Of a stretch of 64,000 nt of DNA, positions 44,416 through 52,786 are shown piece by piece. Origin of the DNA: CBDBJR01 sp965206445 (GTDB lineage Bacteria > Pseudomonadota > Gammaproteobacteria > Arenicellales > Poriferihabitantaceae); the NCBI GenBank assembly GCA_965206445.1, contig CBDBJR010000002.1, forward strand, positions 2,604,001 through 2,668,000, written 5' to 3'. Both the position numbers and the translations under genes were made by a program. Each line of letters starts with the position of its first letter. The stretch's first letter is position 1. The notes under the pieces are model-generated. The model saw only the letters and a program-made list of their open reading frames with translations, ran no database searches and was not told where the DNA came from.

Positions 44416-45783
44416 TCATGCCATTTTTACTGTCACGGAGGCCGTTGCATCGACAGCCAACCGATTTTCACCGCCGCCCGCGCGCTTGCCGGCATCGATT
44501 TTGGCGACAAATTCGTCGCGGAAATGGGTCAGAAAGCTCTGCACCGGCCAGGCGGCGGCATCGCCCAGCGCGCAGATGGTCCGGCCTTCGATCTGATCGG
44601 CCACCGCGCGCAAGGTATCCAGATCCGGCAATGTGCCGCGACCGGTATTGATGCGGTGCAGGATGCGGTACAGCCAGCCGGTGCCCTCCCGACAAGGGGT
44701 GCATTGGCCGCAGGATTCCTCATAGTAAAAATACGCCAGCCGCTCGAGCACGCGCACCATATCCGTGGTCTCGTCCATGACGATGACCGAGCCGGCGCCG
44801 ACCGCAGAGCCAAAATGCCGCAGCGAATCGTAGTCCATGTTGGCCTGCATGATCGCCTCTGCCGGCATCACCGGCACCGATGAACCGCCCGGAATAACCG
44901 CCTTCAGCCGGCGCGATTTCCATACGCCGCCCGCCATCTGCAGCAGCTCACTGAACGGTGTGCCCAGTTTGATTTCATAGTTGCCGGGCTGTTCGACGTG
45001 GCCGGATACCGAGAAAATCTTGACCCCGCCCGCGTTTTCCACCCCCAGGTCGCGGAACCACTCGCCGTTCATCCAATCGCCGTTGGCGTGCAAAATCGCC
45101 GGCACCGACGCCAGCGACTCGGTATTGTTGATCGTGGTCGGCCGGCCATACAGCCCCGACGCCGCCGGGAAAGGCGGTTTAAACCGCGGCAGCCCTTTTT
45201 TGCCCTCCAGCGATTCCAACAACGCGGTTTCCTCGCCGCAGATATACGCGCCCGCCCCGAGATGATTGTGCAGTTGAAAATCCACCCCGGCGTCGAAAAT
45301 ATTTTCGCCCAGATAGCCGGCGGCGCGCGCCTCGGCAAGCGCCGCTTCGACCTGCTCGTAGGGCTCCCAGAATTCGCCGCGGATATAGTTATAGCCGACC
45401 GTGGCGCCGATCACATAACCGCCGATAATCATGCCCTCGATCAGCGCATGCGGGTTGTAGCGCAAAATATCGCGGTCTTTGCAGGTGCCCGGCTCGCCTT
45501 CGTCGGAATTGCAAACCAGATATTTCTGGCCGGGGGCATTGCGCGCCATGAAACTCCACTTGATCGCCAGCGGAAACCCGGCGCCGCCACGGCCGCGCAG
45601 CCCGGCGACCTTGAGCGCATTGAGAATGTCCTGCGGCGGGATTTTTTCGCGCACAATCCGACTCGCCACCGCGTACCCGCCACGGCTGTGGTACGCCGCC
45701 AATTGCCAGGATTGCTCCGCCCCGTCCGGCGGAAAGCAGACCCCGTAGCGCACCCGCATCGTGTTGTAAGCGTGCATCGACAT
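44416..45783 (-). CDS. nuoF: NADH-quinone oxidoreductase subunit F
   Basis: A 455-aa subunit that binds NADH and FMN and holds one [4Fe-4S] cluster (N3). GLRGRGGAGFPLAIKW near residues 61-76 and YICGEETALLESLEG near 180 bind the nucleotides. ESCGQCTPCREG near 345 plus a later Cys bind the cluster. It opens electron transfer from NADH. It begins 5 nt after nuoE. Confidence 0.97.
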   Translation of the reverse strand: MSMHAYNTMRVRYGVCFPPDGAEQSWQLAAYHSRGGYAVASRIVREKIPPQDILNALKVAGLRGRGGAGFPLAIKWSFMARNAPGQKYLVCNSDEGEPGTCKDRDILRYNPHALIEGMIIGGYVIGATVGYNYIRGEFWEPYEQVEAALAEARAAGYLGENIFDAGVDFQLHNHLGAGAYICGEETALLESLEGKKGLPRFKPPFPAASGLYGRPTTINNTESLASVPAILHANGDWMNGEWFRDLGVENAGGVKIFSVSGHVEQPGNYEIKLGTPFSELLQMAGGVWKSRRLKAVIPGGSSVPVMPAEAIMQANMDYDSLRHFGSAVGAGSVIVMDETTDMVRVLERLAYFYYEESCGQCTPCREGTGWLYRILHRINTGRGTLPDLDTLRAVADQIEGRTICALGDAAAWPVQSFLTHFRDEFVAKIDAGKRAGGGENRLAVDATASVTVKMA

Positions 45784-45788
45784 GGCAA

Positions 45789-46262
45789 TCAGGGCGCGTA
45801 CTGCTCCAGAATGGCGTCAACCCGCTCGGGCGTCAGGTTTTCATGGTAATCCCGATCGACCTGCATCATCGGCGCCCCGGCGCAGGCGCACAGACACTCG
45901 GACTCTTTCAGCGTGAAGTTGCCGTCGGCGGTGGTCTGATTGAACGTGATGCCGAGTTTATTCTGAACATGCTCCACGATCGCATCACAACCGCGCAGCA
46001 TGCACGAGATGTTGGTGCAAATAAAAATACGGTGCCGGCCGACCGGCGCGAGCTCATACAGAGCATAAAACCGCGCGACCTCATACGCCCGAATCGCCGC
46101 GACGCCGATCAAATCGGCCACATATTCGATCAACTCACTGCTCAGCCATTTGTGCTCATCCTGAGCGATGCGCAACGCCGCCAGCAGCGCCGATTGGCGC
46201 CGGTCGGGCGGGTATTTCGCCAGCTCTGTTTCGATTTCGGCAAGCGAGAACGGCGACAGCAT
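45789..46262 (-). CDS. nuoE: NADH-quinone oxidoreductase subunit E
   Basis: A 157-aa thioredoxin-like [2Fe-2S] subunit (cluster N1a). CTNISCMLRGC and CLCACAGAP hold the cluster cysteines. It pairs with NuoF in the NADH dehydrogenase module. It overlaps nuoD by one base. Confidence 0.96.
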   Translation of the reverse strand: MLSPFSLAEIETELAKYPPDRRQSALLAALRIAQDEHKWLSSELIEYVADLIGVAAIRAYEVARFYALYELAPVGRHRIFICTNISCMLRGCDAIVEHVQNKLGITFNQTTADGNFTLKESECLCACAGAPMMQVDRDYHENLTPERVDAILEQYAP

Positions 46263-47515
46263 CAGCGGTCTATCTCCCCAAACACGATATCCTGCGTGCC
46301 GATAATGGCGACCATATCCGCCAGCATGTGGCCCCTGGACATTTCATTCAAGGCCGCCAGATGGGGAAACCCCGGGGCGCGAATCTTGACCCGATACGGT
46401 TTATTCGCGCCATCGGATACCAGATAAATACCAAACTCGCCTTTCGGGTGTTCAACCGCCGCGTAGGCCTCGCCGGCCGGCACGCAATAGCCTTCGGTGA
46501 ACAGCTTGAAGTGGTGAATCAGCGATTCCATATTGCCTTTCATCTGCTCGCGTGACGGCGGCGTCAGCTTGTGGTCATCCAACATCACCGGCCCCGGATT
46601 TTCCTGCAGCCATTGGACGCATTGCCGGATCAGGTGATTCGATTGGCGCATTTCTTCAATCCGCACCAGATACCGATCGTAGACGTCGCCATTGACGCCC
46701 ACCGGGATATCGAAATCCAGCTCGGCGTAGGTTTCATACGGCTGCTTCTTGCGCAAATCCCATTCGACGCCGGAGCCGCGCAGCATCGGGCCGCTGAACC
46801 CGAGCGCTTTGGCCCGCTGCGGTGACACGATGCCGATATCCACGGTGCGCTGCTTCCAGATGCGATTGTCGCTCAACAGCGTCTCATACTCATCGACGCA
46901 GCCCGGAAACCGCGCGGTAAACGCGGCAATGAAATCCAGCAAAGAGCCGGCGCGGTCGGCGTTACGCTGCCGGGTTTCGGCCTCGGTATGGCGCTCGGTG
47001 GCCGCGTATTGCGGCATCTGCCCGGGCAGGTCGCGGTATACCCCGCCGGGGCGGTAATAGGTCGCGTGCATCCGCGCACCGCTCACCGCCTCATAGCAAT
47101 CCATCAGGTCTTCCCGCTCACGAAAGCAATACAAAAACACCGTCATCGCGCCGATATCCAGCGCGTGCGCGCCGAGCCACAGGCAATGGTTCAATATGCG
47201 CGTGATTTCATCGAACAGGACGCGGATATATTGCGCCCGCAGCGGCGGCACGATGCCGAGCAGCTTCTCAATCGCCAGCACATACGCATGCTCGTTGCAC
47301 ATCATCGAGACATAGTCGAGCCGATCCATGTAGCCGATGCTTTGATTAAACGGCTTCGACTCGACCAGCTTTTCCGTACCCCGATGCAGCAGGCCGATAT
47401 GCGGGTCGCAGCGCTCGATCACTTCGCCGTCCATTTCCATAATAATGCGCAGGACGCCGTGTGCGGCCGGGTGCTGCGGCCCGAAATTCATCGTGTAATT
47501 GCGAATCTCAGCCAT
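46262..47515 (-). CDS. nuoD: NADH-quinone oxidoreductase subunit D
   Basis: A 417-aa peripheral subunit that lines the quinone site. NFGPQHPAAHGVLR and GLLHRGTEKL near the N-terminus contain the conserved His residues, and MRGCTR-type and FGEIDR ends match the family. I chose ATG at 47515; a TTG directly before it could also serve. It is a separate gene from nuoC, unlike the fused form in enterics. Confidence 0.96.
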   Translation of the reverse strand: MAEIRNYTMNFGPQHPAAHGVLRIIMEMDGEVIERCDPHIGLLHRGTEKLVESKPFNQSIGYMDRLDYVSMMCNEHAYVLAIEKLLGIVPPLRAQYIRVLFDEITRILNHCLWLGAHALDIGAMTVFLYCFREREDLMDCYEAVSGARMHATYYRPGGVYRDLPGQMPQYAATERHTEAETRQRNADRAGSLLDFIAAFTARFPGCVDEYETLLSDNRIWKQRTVDIGIVSPQRAKALGFSGPMLRGSGVEWDLRKKQPYETYAELDFDIPVGVNGDVYDRYLVRIEEMRQSNHLIRQCVQWLQENPGPVMLDDHKLTPPSREQMKGNMESLIHHFKLFTEGYCVPAGEAYAAVEHPKGEFGIYLVSDGANKPYRVKIRAPGFPHLAALNEMSRGHMLADMVAIIGTQDIVFGEIDR

Positions 47516-47545
47516 CAAAGCACCCCTGTTTGCGCCGGCCGGCGC

Positions 47546-48175
47546 TCACTGCCGATGCGGCACATCTTTGCGAATGGTGCGCGGCACCAGCGTTCTCGGC
47601 TCGATCGTGACCGGTTGGTAGACCACCCGTTTTTGCTGCTCGTCGTAGCGCATCTCAACCTGACCGCTGAGCGGGAAATCCTTGCGAAACGGGTGGCCGA
47701 TAAAACCATAGTCGGTCAGCAACCGCCGCAGGTCCGGATGCTGGTTGAAAATAATGCCGTATAAATCAAACGCTTCACGCTCAAACCAATCGGCCGCACT
47801 CCACACCGTGATGACCGAATCGATAGCCGGATCATCCTCCTCCAGCGCGGCCCGGATACGCAGGCGGAAGTTGTGCGGCAGCGACAACAGATGATAGACC
47901 ACGGCGTAGCGACTGCCCGGCCAGCGCTCGCCGCCTTGATCGCCCTCCTGCCCGACCCCTTCTTCGACCCCGTAGGTCAAATAATCCATGCCGCACAGGT
48001 CGATCAACTGATCAAACTGCGCCAGCGGTTCATCCCGCAAAACGGTGCAGACGTGATGGATATCGGCCGCCTTGACTTCCAGCGTCAGCTCGCCCAGATT
48101 GATTGCGCGGCTTAGCAGGCTGGATTGCAACAGGTCGGGCAGGCGCTCGGACAGTTGCGGCAGGGTGGTATGCAT
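47546..48175 (-). CDS. nuoC: NADH-quinone oxidoreductase subunit C
   Basis: A 209-aa peripheral subunit. ERECYDMFGI-like FEREAFDLYGIIFNQHPDLR near 129-148 and GHPFRKDFPLSGQVEMRYD are the family signatures. It lies 30 nt before nuoD and 19 nt after nuoB. The free-standing form is one reason not to place the organism in the enterobacteria. Confidence 0.96.
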   Translation of the reverse strand: MHTTLPQLSERLPDLLQSSLLSRAINLGELTLEVKAADIHHVCTVLRDEPLAQFDQLIDLCGMDYLTYGVEEGVGQEGDQGGERWPGSRYAVVYHLLSLPHNFRLRIRAALEEDDPAIDSVITVWSAADWFEREAFDLYGIIFNQHPDLRRLLTDYGFIGHPFRKDFPLSGQVEMRYDEQQKRVVYQPVTIEPRTLVPRTIRKDVPHRQ

Positions 48176-48194
48176 TCAGCGGCGCGCCAGGCGA

Positions 48195-48743
48195 TCAGGT
48201 GGGCGACCAATCGGCTATCGCCAGCGGCGGGATAGCGTCGGCCTGATTGGGCGCGGCGGCTGTATCGGGCCGGGCAATGGTATTGGTGCGGCGGATTTTT
48301 TTCTGCAATTGCAACACCCCGTAGATCAGCGCTTCGGCCGTCGGCGGGCAGCCGGGCACATACACGTCAACCGGCACGATTCGATCACAGCCCCGGACCA
48401 CCGCATAGGAATAGTGATAGTAGCCGCCGCCGTTGGCGCATGAGCCCATCGAAATAACCCATTTCGGCTCCGCCATTTGATCGTAGACCTTGCGCAAAGC
48501 GGGCGCCATTTTATTGGTCAGCGTGCCGGCCACAATCATCACATCCGACTGTCGCGGGCTGGGCCGAAACAAAATGCCGAATCGATCCAGGTCGTAGCGC
48601 GCGGCGCCCGCCTGCATCATCTCGACCGCACAGCAGGCCAGGCCGAACGTCATCGGCCACATCGAGCCGGTGCGCGCCCAGTTGATCAGTTTGTCCAGCT
48701 GCGTGGTCGCAAAACCGGCCTGCAGCGTGCCCTCAAGAGCCAT
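48195..48743 (-). CDS. nuoB: NADH-quinone oxidoreductase subunit B
   Basis: A 182-aa subunit with the terminal [4Fe-4S] cluster N2. The paired cysteines in ACCAVEMM, the Cys in GSCANGGGYYHYS and VPGCPPTAEAL supply the ligands. It delivers electrons to the quinone. It lies 33 nt after nuoA. Confidence 0.97.
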   Translation of the reverse strand: MALEGTLQAGFATTQLDKLINWARTGSMWPMTFGLACCAVEMMQAGAARYDLDRFGILFRPSPRQSDVMIVAGTLTNKMAPALRKVYDQMAEPKWVISMGSCANGGGYYHYSYAVVRGCDRIVPVDVYVPGCPPTAEALIYGVLQLQKKIRRTNTIARPDTAAAPNQADAIPPLAIADWSPT

Positions 48744-48776
48744 AGCAACCTCCCGGGACGGCGACCAAACGAGCGG

Positions 48777-49133
48777 CTAGTCCCATTCGAGCGCCCCCTT
48801 TTTCCACTCATAAATGAAGCCGATCACCAGTATGCCGAGGAACAGCATCATCGCCCAAAAACCAAACACGCCGATGTCATCCAGCACGATAGCCCAAGGG
48901 AATAAAAACGCAATTTCGAGATCAAAAATAATAAACAAAATCGCCACCAGGTAGTAACGCACGTCGAATTTCATCCGCGAATCTTCGAATGCCTCGAAAC
49001 CGCATTCATACGGCGACAGCTTGGCCGCATTCGGCTTGTTTGGCGCCAGCGCCCAGCCGGCGCCGATAGCGGCCACACCGACACCCGCCCCGATCAGCAA
49101 AAAAAGCAGTATCGGCACATAATTATTCAGCAC
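48777..49133 (-). CDS. nuoA: NADH-quinone oxidoreductase subunit A
   Basis: A 118-aa membrane subunit with three helices. The loop SPYECGFEAFEDSRMKFDVR near residues 41-60 carries the conserved Cys of the quinone-site loop. It is the first gene of the 14-gene operon. A structured inverted-repeat element lies about 130 nt upstream, between it and metY. Confidence 0.96.
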   Translation of the reverse strand: MLNNYVPILLFLLIGAGVGVAAIGAGWALAPNKPNAAKLSPYECGFEAFEDSRMKFDVRYYLVAILFIIFDLEIAFLFPWAIVLDDIGVFGFWAMMLFLGILVIGFIYEWKKGALEWD

Positions 49134-49262
49134 AGCAGCATCTCCGATAGTGATACAACCACAGCAAAAGAATTCCGTCAGGTGAGCAGTCGCCGACGTT
49201 GGCCGACTTCAGGCCCGGTCGGGGCGTAAGTGTATTTCCGCAGCGCGTATCCGTCAAGCTGA

Positions 49263-49327
49263 CAGGAGGGGACATTCCGCTCCCCCGTTTTTGTTTTAAC
49301 CGGGGGACATGCCGCTCCCCCCTCCTG
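49263..49327 (-). terminator. Nested double-hairpin element between metY and nuoA
   Basis: On the minus strand CAGGAGGGG and CCCCTCCTG form an outer stem. Inside are two near-identical repeats, GGGGGAGCGGCATGTCCCCC and GGGGGAGCGGAATGTCCCC, each able to fold on itself, joined by an A-rich linker. It follows the metY stop by 11 nt, so it may end the metY transcript, attenuate read-through into nuo, or be a repetitive palindromic element. Confidence 0.55.
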
Positions 49328-49338
49328 TTCTGCCATTC

Positions 49339-50616
49339 CTAGCCACCCAGCGCCTGGTCCAGATCCCACAGAATATCTTCGATCGACTCCAGCCCGACGG
49401 ATATCCGGATCATGTCCGGGGTGACGCCGGCATTGTCCAGCTCGGTGGAATTGAGCTGCCGATGCGTGGTTGACGCCGGATGGATGATCAGCGTTTTGGC
49501 GTCGCCGACGTTGGCCAGATGGCTCATGAAACTGGCGCTTTCGATAAACCGCTGGCCGGCTTCAAGGCCGCCGTTGACGCCAAACGTCAAGATAGAACCG
49601 GCGCCGTTGGGCAGATATTTCCGACCGAGCGCGTAATACGGGTTGTCCGGGTCGCCGGCATACTTGACCCAGCTCACCGCTTTGTGCTGCTTGAGAAACT
49701 CGGCCACGGCACGCGCATTCTCGACGTGCCGCTGCATACGCAACGGCAATGTTTCCAGCCCCTGCAACAGCATAAACGCATTAAACGGGCTGATCACCGG
49801 CCCCAGCGTGCGCAGCGTTTCGCAGCGCACCTTCATCGTCAACGCAAAATCGCCGAAAGTTTCATAAAAACGGATTCCGTGATAGCCCTCGGACGGCGCG
49901 GTCATGTCCGCATGCTTGCCGTTATCCCACGGGAATTTGCCCGACTCCACAATCACGCCGCCCATCGACGTGCCGTGGCCGCAGATAAACTTGGTGGCCG
50001 AGTGCACGACGATATCGGCGCCGTGTTCCATCGGCCGGCACAGATACGGCGAGGCGAAGGTATTGTCCACCACCAGCGGCAGCCCGGCGTCATGCGCGAC
50101 GTTGGCGACCGCTTGCAGATCCAGCACATTGTTGTTCGGGTTGCCGACGGTCTCGCCATACAGCACTTTGGTTTTATCGGTAATCGCCCGCGCAAAATTC
50201 TGCGGGTCGTCGGCATCGACCAAAATCGCTTTGATGCCCATGCGTTTGAAGGTCACGGAAAACTGCGAGACGGTGCCGCCGTACAAGGTATTCGCCGACA
50301 CGATCTCATCGCCCTGTTTCAGCAGCGTCAGCAAAACCGCCATCTGCGCCGCCATGCCGGTGCTGGTCGCCACCGCCGCGCGACCGCCCTCCAGGGCGGC
50401 CATCCGCTCTTCAAACTGTGCGGTAGTGGGGTTTGACAGGCGCGTATACACGTTGCCGAAAGTCTGGAGATTGAACAGGCTGGCGGCATGGTCGGTGTTG
50501 TCGAATACGTACGCGGCGGTTTGATAGATAGGGGTCGCGCGGGCGCCGGTGGCCGGGTCCGGCTGCTGCCCGGCGTGCAGGCACCGGGTTTCAAAACCGT
50601 ATTCGCGATCAGACAT
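49339..50616 (-). CDS. metY: O-acetylhomoserine sulfhydrylase / aminocarboxypropyltransferase
   Basis: A 425-aa PLP enzyme that makes homocysteine from O-acetyl-homoserine and sulfide in methionine synthesis. The PLP lysine is in HSATKFICGHG near residue 210. GFETRCLHAGQQPDPATGAR at the N-terminus and ISVGLESIEDILWDLDQAL at the end are typical of MetY rather than MetB/MetC, as is the length. It stands alone upstream of nuo; no SAM riboswitch or MetJ site is evident in its short leader. Confidence 0.93.
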   Translation of the reverse strand: MSDREYGFETRCLHAGQQPDPATGARATPIYQTAAYVFDNTDHAASLFNLQTFGNVYTRLSNPTTAQFEERMAALEGGRAAVATSTGMAAQMAVLLTLLKQGDEIVSANTLYGGTVSQFSVTFKRMGIKAILVDADDPQNFARAITDKTKVLYGETVGNPNNNVLDLQAVANVAHDAGLPLVVDNTFASPYLCRPMEHGADIVVHSATKFICGHGTSMGGVIVESGKFPWDNGKHADMTAPSEGYHGIRFYETFGDFALTMKVRCETLRTLGPVISPFNAFMLLQGLETLPLRMQRHVENARAVAEFLKQHKAVSWVKYAGDPDNPYYALGRKYLPNGAGSILTFGVNGGLEAGQRFIESASFMSHLANVGDAKTLIIHPASTTHRQLNSTELDNAGVTPDMIRISVGLESIEDILWDLDQALGG

Positions 50617-50646
50617 GCTGTTTTCCGTTGAGCGGTTGGTCGATAG

Positions 50647-51117
50647 CTAATTGGCGATTCGCCGGATGCGGCGCGCCGATATCACGTTGGTGTTGACGCC
50701 GGCAAAGTTCAGGCCGCCAAACAGCCGCGCATGCTCGATTTTAACGCATCGATCCATCACCACCTGCAACCCGTTATCGGCCCCAATCTGCTCGGCCTCG
50801 CGGCTGACGATGCCCAGTTGCAGCCACAGCACCCGGGCCTTGATCGCCACCGCCTGGGCGGCGTAATCGGGCGCCACCGCCGCGCGCTGAAACAGATCCA
50901 CGATATCGACCGGTTCGGGGATGTCGGCCAGCGAGGGATAGCAGGTCTGGCCGAGGATTTCATCATAATTGGGGTTGACCGGAATGATCCGATACCCGTG
51001 GCCCTGCATATATTTGGCGGCAAAGAAGCTCGGCCGGTGCCATTTGGCCGACAACCCCACCACGGCGATGGTGCGGTTGGTATCCAGGATGTGCCGCAGG
51101 GCGGCGCTATCGGTCAT
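50647..51117 (-). CDS. CoA-binding domain protein (YccU-like)
   Basis: A 156-aa Rossmann-fold CoA-binding protein. I chose the ATG at 51117 (MTDSAALRHIL); an upstream in-frame start would add 90 residues of low-complexity, unrelated sequence. TIAVVGLSAKWHRPSF near 15-30 is the CoA/nucleotide loop, GYRIIPVNPNYDEILGQ follows, and VMDRCVKIEHARL is the conserved C-terminus. The cellular role of this family is not established. Confidence 0.88.
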   Translation of the reverse strand: MTDSAALRHILDTNRTIAVVGLSAKWHRPSFFAAKYMQGHGYRIIPVNPNYDEILGQTCYPSLADIPEPVDIVDLFQRAAVAPDYAAQAVAIKARVLWLQLGIVSREAEQIGADNGLQVVMDRCVKIEHARLFGGLNFAGVNTNVISARRIRRIAN

Positions 51118-51316
51118 CGTGCTCACTCGGCGTCCGGTCGTTAAAAGCGGTGCACACTGAGCACCGTTGCGGCTGCGATTATAGTCGGAATTGGGGCGGA
51201 ATGGGGGCGGAATTGCGCCGGCCTGTTGGCCTGCCGACAGACCGGGGGGCGACCCGGCAGCGAAAAACCGGGCGCGTAACGGTGGTGTGCAGCCCCGGCA
51301 GCGGCCGCCCAGGCAC

Positions 51317-52567
51317 TCAGCCGGCCAGCTCCAGCATCGCATGCAGCAATACATTGCCGCCGGCTTCCAGATCTTCGAGCCGGGCATTTTCCGCCTCGTT
51401 GTGGCTCAACCCGCCTTCGCAGGGCACGAAAATCATCCCCACCGGGGCAATCCCGCACACCTGGCAGGCGTCGTGCCCGGCCCCCGACACCATCTTGCGA
51501 TGGCGATAATCCAAGCGCTCGGCCGCATTCGCCACCGCATCAATGCAGCCCTGATCAAACCTGACCGGCGAGATATGCCAGATCTGGTTGACGTCGATGG
51601 CGACAGCATGGCGCCTGCCGATCGATTCGCAGAGCGCCTGCAACTGCTCCATCATCTGCTGCAATACCGCATCCTCCGGGTTGCGCATATCGACCGTCAG
51701 GAAAACGGCGCCGGGGATGGTGTTGCGCGAATTCGGCGACACCGTCATCTGCCCCACCGTCGCCACCGCATCGGGGGCATGCTGCAGGGCGAGGGCTTGC
51801 AGCGATTGAATCAACTCGGCGGCGGCCACCAACGCATCTTTGCGGCCCGGCATCGGGGTCGAGCCGGCGTGCGAATCCTGGCCGTGCAGCGTAATATCGA
51901 GCCAGCGCTGCCCCTGACCGCCGATGACAACGCCGATTTGCTCGTTTGCCCGCTCCAATATCGGGCCTTGTTCAATATGCGCCTCCAACAGCGCGCCCAG
52001 AGGATGGTCGCCGCACTTTTCCGCACCCAGATATTGAATGCGCTCGAGCTCCTGCCGCAGCGTCCGGCCATCGGCATCCTGTCTGGCATACGCGAAATCC
52101 TTATCGAACACACCGGCAAACACCCCCGAAGCCAGCATCGCCGGCGCAAACCGACAGCCTTCCTCATTGGTCCACATCACAATTTCCAGCGGCGCATCGG
52201 TGGCCACATCGTGGTCGTTTAACGTACGCACCACTTCCAGGGCCGCCAGCACGCCGTAAATGCCGTCGAAGCGCCCGCCGTGGGGCTGCGTGTCGAGGTG
52301 GCTGCCGGCGGCAATCGGGGGTAACGCCGGATTTTCCCCGGCCCGGCGGGCGAATATGTTGCCCATATCATCAATGGTGATAGTGCAATTTGCCTGTTTG
52401 CACCAGTCGGTGAATACATCTCTTGCCTGTCGGTCTTCATCGGTCAAAGCCAGGCGGCATGAACCGCCGTGCGCGCCCGGGCCTATCTCGGCGATGGACA
52501 TGATGCTGTCCCACAGGCGTTGGCCGTTGATTTTTAGTTTTGGGTGTGGTGGGTTGGTGGTCGGCAT
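51317..52567 (-). CDS. Zn-dependent M20-type amidase (N-carbamoyl-amino-acid hydrolase/allantoate amidohydrolase family)
   Basis: A 416-aa cytoplasmic metallo-amidase. I chose the ATG at 52567 (MPTTNPPH); an earlier start would add 28 atypical residues. Metal ligands are probably in GSHLDTQPHGGRFDG (His and Asp), WTNEEGCRF (Glu pair) and HIEQGPILE (His), with the C-terminal GAGHDACQ His. Members hydrolyse N-carbamoyl amino acids, allantoate or ureidoglycine. No purine or hydantoin genes are adjacent, so the substrate is open. Confidence 0.88.
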   Translation of the reverse strand: MPTTNPPHPKLKINGQRLWDSIMSIAEIGPGAHGGSCRLALTDEDRQARDVFTDWCKQANCTITIDDMGNIFARRAGENPALPPIAAGSHLDTQPHGGRFDGIYGVLAALEVVRTLNDHDVATDAPLEIVMWTNEEGCRFAPAMLASGVFAGVFDKDFAYARQDADGRTLRQELERIQYLGAEKCGDHPLGALLEAHIEQGPILERANEQIGVVIGGQGQRWLDITLHGQDSHAGSTPMPGRKDALVAAAELIQSLQALALQHAPDAVATVGQMTVSPNSRNTIPGAVFLTVDMRNPEDAVLQQMMEQLQALCESIGRRHAVAIDVNQIWHISPVRFDQGCIDAVANAAERLDYRHRKMVSGAGHDACQVCGIAPVGMIFVPCEGGLSHNEAENARLEDLEAGGNVLLHAMLELAG

Positions 52568-52786
52568 GGTGTTTGGGGGGTTGGGTTGGTATTGGGAAGG
52601 GGCAGTATAAAGTATTGCAGTGCTGATGGGAACTATTCTGTATAGGGGCATAGCCTGCGGTACTCGGGGTGATTGGCAAGCGGGGATTGTATGGTTTTGG
52701 TTTTTATTTATCGCAAACTTTTCGATATTGGATTTATAGGGGTAGCGATTGTTTCTGGTTATATGGTGGTTTCATATTTCTCGAAA

